A DNA stretch of 64,000 nucleotides, from the NCBI GenBank assembly GCA_003991915.1, contig RQTK01000771.1, positions 50,015-114,014 of the forward strand, in the 5' to 3' direction. The DNA comes from Elysia chlorotica. Lineage: Eukaryota; Mollusca; Gastropoda; Plakobranchidae. The notes beneath the pieces were generated by a model that saw nothing but the letters and a program-made list of their open reading frames with translations, was not told where the DNA came from and did no database searches. Position numbers and translations under genes: made by a program. Each line of letters begins with the position of its first letter. The stretch's first letter is position 1. Positions 59,616 to 64,000 of this stretch are shown piece by piece.

Positions 59616-61658
59616 GCCACTGAAAACAGAGAGATTTGCGAAGCACTCGGTGGGTCTACTGGCGCACTTGTAAAATGGCCAAGCATTTGAGTTTTTGTTC
59701 TTTTGACGTCGAGCGATGTTTTAGTCTATTGGTATAAGCCATGATATCCTCGAAAAGCAGGGCGATTCGGTTTTTAATATATATTCCCAGTTCTAATCCC
59801 ATTAAGTGCAATTTTTTTCTTCATTTAAGTCATTGATTAGCACAGTCTACTTTAAGATATAGCTATATGTAGTTTATTCTCAGAATAGTAGGTTTAATTT
59901 GTACAAATAGTAACATTGCTCATGCCTACATAGGTCTTGGACTACTTAATGCATTAACTTCTATACCAACATGAATGTCAGTAGTTGTTAGGGCACATTA
60001 TTAGTCAAGGCTCTATGACTTCCGCCTAGCCCATGACACTAACAGTGACATAATATTTTTTGGCTCTAACTAAAAGTTCTGAAACGAAAATCAACGATTT
60101 GAACAGATAGTTCTGGTAAAGAAATTAATGGCCGAACCTTTCCCCTATCTATGTCTCGACTGTCGAGTTTATCTTGTCTTTCTAAGCGATATGAAACCAA
60201 GCAATGTCCAATTCTGCGAGTTGAAATCCAAGTAGTCCTTTGTTTTAACTCTCTGGATTTTCTAGATGTATCGTATGGCGCTACCTTGGTTTTATTTTTA
60301 CCAATAGAAAACGATACGGAAAAAGGTGTTCTCGGTACATATGATTTGATAACTTTTTTTCCTTCTGAAAGATTTCTAAAATGTAATTATGCAGGGCTAC
60401 AATCAAAACAAAGTACCCACCACAGGTTTAAACAAGAACTAATTAAAGACGTGAAAAATATACATGTAGGAACATAAATACATCTGCCAAAAATTGTGTT
60501 TGTTTTTTAACGTGTTTTTTGTTTTGTTTAAATCGCCCCATACAGGGGGTTAATTTATCCTGCCAAGACTAGATTAATATACCCATTCACAACAGACATT
60601 AACGGTTATGTCTTAATAAAGAGTAACGTTAACCCGTCAAGTGTTTTAATTGAAAACAATCCAGAGACAAACTAACCGTTGTACGGTTTACGTGATTTGG
60701 TTTCGAGTTTCCAACCCCACGCATCCTCGCAGTAGCTCATCGCCTCTATGTAATGGAATCATTATTACGGTCGCATAATGTGTCACCTTGGTAAAATATT
60801 GCATTCACATAAGCTAGGTCTACGTAAGTACGTGTAGACTGAATTAAACATAGTGGTAGATTTCACAGCTCTTTCTCCAGTCGTTGCGTGATGTACGATG
60901 TTTGGTTCGTTCTGTTTGGGACTGTATCTTGAGTTATTTATGTGACTGTACTAAATGCTAAGTGTTCCGAGGTGATTTCAAGTATGCGCCTTGGTGCCAC
61001 CCTCAAACATTAACAATATTTTAATCTTCCCCTGGGACTTTAGCGCTCTTTTTTGTTTAGTATAGAAGTAGTGTTAGTACATGTTGAAAATGTTATTTTA
61101 GCTAACCGGGATTCGCGCTCACAGAACGAAAGGAATAAAATGAGCGACGAAAAATATTGAAAGATAAACGAGTAAGCGATATAATTATAAAAGTCTGTCT
61201 CTCATCATAATTAACTTGACTAAAACGAGTTGAATATAAGAGTGACGTTAAATTTTAGAAGACACCAAATAACTTGCTTTGTTATATATAGTTGTACGTA
61301 TAAATGTATCCAGCTTTTGAATTCACCACGCATTACCTCTCATCTAAGTGTTCACGTCCCTATCAGAATAAAAATCACCCACACCCACACACACACACAC
61401 ACAAACACACATACACACATATACCAACATTGGGAGAAATTTCTTAACTTACAAACAAATGAATTATTTTTATACGAAATAAAATTATTACTTTATATAA
61501 ACATTGATAAAGCATCAAATATGATTAGCCGCAAAGGAAAATTATTCTATTACTTACACGATTTTGTTTCTTTTTATATCGACCTGTTTTCAACAAAAAT
61601 TATCTGTTTAAATTCTACTAAATGTACCCTGTTTTTCTCTATTAAAGATGTGTCTGTT

Positions 61659-61723
<65 letters not shown>

Positions 61724-61734
61724 GTCTGCGCCTC

Positions 61735-61767
<33 letters not shown>

Positions 61768-61784
61768 GTCTGTCTGCCTCCCCC

Positions 61785-61816
<32 letters not shown>

Positions 61817-63044
61817 TTCTCTCTCTTTTCTGTTAATAGGCCTTACCCAACAATAAGAACAGCATTAATACTGCTTTATGACAACGAACCATGGCGTGAA
61901 GAAAAGTAAAATCTCTTTACTTTCGTTTTTACCCATCCGTGACTTTTGTGTCGATCGTCACCTTCATTGTTTTTCCCCTCAGATGAAAAGTGTACTGCCC
62001 CATACATCACGCATTGGCGGCCGACTCAAAAACTGAAACGAGTCCCATATGTGATATCAGTTTATGGCGAAATTCATTCGACACTTATTGAACAATGCCA
62101 GCCTATTTGCTGTCTTAAGAGAGCACTTAACTTTCTTAAGAGAACGTAAAAAATCCTAAGAGTAAAATTGAACAAATTTTCGCAGAACATTATTTTCTTT
62201 AATGGGTGGCCCGAACGATGATGAAGATTAAGAATTAGCAGGCTTTTAGAGAATTGAAGCGGTGTGTAATCAAATACATATATAATGGTGCAACTCGGAA
62301 GAGCGTACAGCTTCGCTTCTGATAAGGATTCTAAAGTTCGAATCTTTATAAGGTCGTCTGGTTTTCTTCTCACAGAGTTGATGCCCATAAACTGTATGTT
62401 ATGGCCGACTTAAACAGAAGCATGTGTATTGCAATATCCCCCTGCTATGTTTTATGGCACGGAGTGAGATTGCCACATGTTAACCTTACAACCTGCACAC
62501 GCAATAACCCAGGCGCTGTCTATGGACGTTAAGAAATCGAGCAACGACCATACGGGATGAGCAAATATATGGTGACTAGGAAGGGTTTAAAAAAATTCTA
62601 TTGCACAAAAAAGGCTCAAGATGTTTGAAGCAGTAATTTCAGGTTAATATAAAATTTCTGTTAGACACTATAAACAATCCAAAGCACGACATAAGAGGTA
62701 GAACTGAAAAGGAGCCATAGTTGTAGGCATTTCTCATCAGCAAAAGTAATTAAGCGAAAAAGACCAAAAAAGGATTATGTACCCCCAAACGAAACATGAT
62801 ATGAAAAACAAAGAATTGTCTAACTTCTCCATGTAATAATATCAATTAAATTCATAAAATAATTGTACCCCCAAACGAAACATTATATGAAAAACAATTA
62901 ATAATATCAATTTATTCAGAATATAATTTCTTGCAATTTTTAAATTAAATTATATAATTAAAAAGAAATACGTTGATGAGATAATTTACATGAAAGAGAA
63001 GGCAGCGAGGGGGGCAATTTTGCAAGGCCGTCGTTTCTATACTA
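59616..63044. other. Intergenic, no gene seen
   Basis: AT-rich DNA with (CA)n at about 61384-61415, (CTGT)n at 61660-61722 and (CT)n at 61733-61827. A 108-codon frame at 60151-60477 has no recognisable motif. A 45-bp direct repeat (tacccccaaacgaaacat ... atgaaaaacaa) occurs at about 62778 and 62866. Confidence 0.5.
61660..61827. repeat. (CTGT)n and (CT)n microsatellites
   Basis: About 16 CTGT units are followed by CT tracts. Confidence 0.97.
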
Positions 63045-63245
63045 CGATCAGGCAAAAACTATTTGTCGGATTGCGTTCCCGAGTGTTGTGTCAGTGTTAT
63101 TATGATGACCAGCTCACATACAAGTCCAGGTATCCCCGCTCCGTTTACTTTTAGAGCACGTAAAATTGTCAGACGTTGTTCTTGGAACTCATAAGCAATG
63201 TAGTCTAGTTGCTTACAACGGACGTTAAGAACCCAACCAACTAAC
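63045..63245 (+). mobile_element. SINE family A, degenerate
   Basis: gttgtgtcagtgttattatg, accagctcacatacaagtcc, acgtaaaattgtcagacgtt and acggacgttaagaacccaac follow the family order. Confidence 0.6.
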
Positions 63246-63919
63246 CAAGAAAGAGAAAGGTATTTTAAACAGCGTGAGAGTTCTGGTTTAAATCTGGTTC
63301 ACCTGCCCACCCAGGAATGGTCTATCGGTCCTCATAACACGGAATAAAAGCTAAAACAATAATGTTATGCTCCCTAACACTTAGGATTTATGCTTACCAT
63401 AGACAAAACCATATGCGAGAAATGTGCTACTGGTGTTAAACGCATCTCGCGTTAGTCTGGCTTTGTTGGGGAGCGTGTGCCTCACTACGGAACACAACTC
63501 CGGCTCCGTTCGGCTGTCTGAAGTGTGGGGCAAAACACCAGGGGGAAGATGTTGGTATGCCGCCAGGCGTTTGGGAACAAATAAAACGGGAGCATTTATG
63601 CTTGCCTGATAGCTCACCATTCTCAGCTTTCACTTATTGTTTTCAGAAGTGCCGAAGACAGGCAGCCATTAATGTGTATAGCGTGTGTGGTAAGGCGGAG
63701 GGTGTGGCTGGGAACAGGCAGAGTCAAGGGTCGATTACACAGAGCGTCATACTGATATTACACTATTACATAGGAGGCACGGGTATAAAGAGAGAGATAA
63801 TGAGAGAACAAGATAGGAAGAAAGATAAAACAGTAGAAAGATATTGAGTAGTGGGTAATTTAGGAGAGAAAAATATCCTACAAAGCAGATGAATAAATAC
63901 ATGGATAACAAGATAAAAA

Positions 63920-63930
63920 GACACGATAGA

Positions 63931-63988
<58 letters not shown>

Positions 63989-64000
63989 GAGAGAGAGGGG
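63920..64000. repeat. (GA)n microsatellite at the window end
   Basis: About 38 GA units with rare interruptions run into the window edge. Confidence 0.97.

Noticed and set aside
60151..60477. 108-codon forward frame
   Set aside because: Plausible composition but no recognised domain, AT-rich context and no neighbouring exons.

Overview
This is a eukaryotic, AT-rich, repeat-laden window. It holds two multi-exon protein genes, both on the + strand, separated by about 11.7 kb. Exons were read directly from conserved protein matches, GT-AG boundaries and agreeing intron phases. Intron sizes, abundant (CT)n, (CAA)n, (GAT)n and (CTGT)n arrays and dispersed tRNA-derived SINEs suggest a lophotrochozoan animal, most likely a gastropod mollusc. 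The taxon is an inference from style and not from a marker gene.

Gene 1 (about 2056-18594) is the Tat-SF1 / HTATSF1 (yeast CUS2) homologue, a U2 snRNP-associated splicing factor. The visible exons encode the N-terminal acidic region, the second half of RRM1, the linker, and the UHM-type RRM2 with its RWF motif. The exon for the first half of RRM1 (RNP2 strand) is not visible, and the surrounding intron phases require one. The linker exon is present twice, 467 bp apart. The two copies differ only by two synonymous changes, and each is 97 nt, so including both would shift the frame. The second copy sits inside a broken SINE. A 3'-truncated, frame-broken antisense LINE lies in the following large intron, and a decayed copy of the end of the last exon sits in the 3' UTR.

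Gene 2 (29864-51284) is a vestigial-like (VGLL2-type) TEAD cofactor. Five exons join in phase to give 313 residues, with the MSC-D start, TONDU (TEAD-binding) domain, SFWN-AYQAP block, His-rich block and a short C-terminal exon. Introns 1 and 2 are 6.6 and 11.4 kb and hold GC-richer islands with TEAD-type (ACATTCC) and CRE motifs that could be regulatory. A 427-base assembly gap lies in intron 1.

The rest is intergenic. From 51.3 to 64 kb I found no gene. This part contains a striking cluster at 53.9-58.6 kb: a 1.2 kb direct repeat, a second repeat of about 0.4 kb, and a large head-to-head inverted repeat centred at 57420/57421 whose arm is a mosaic of the two direct copies. Most other open frames are simple-sequence or repeat artefacts.
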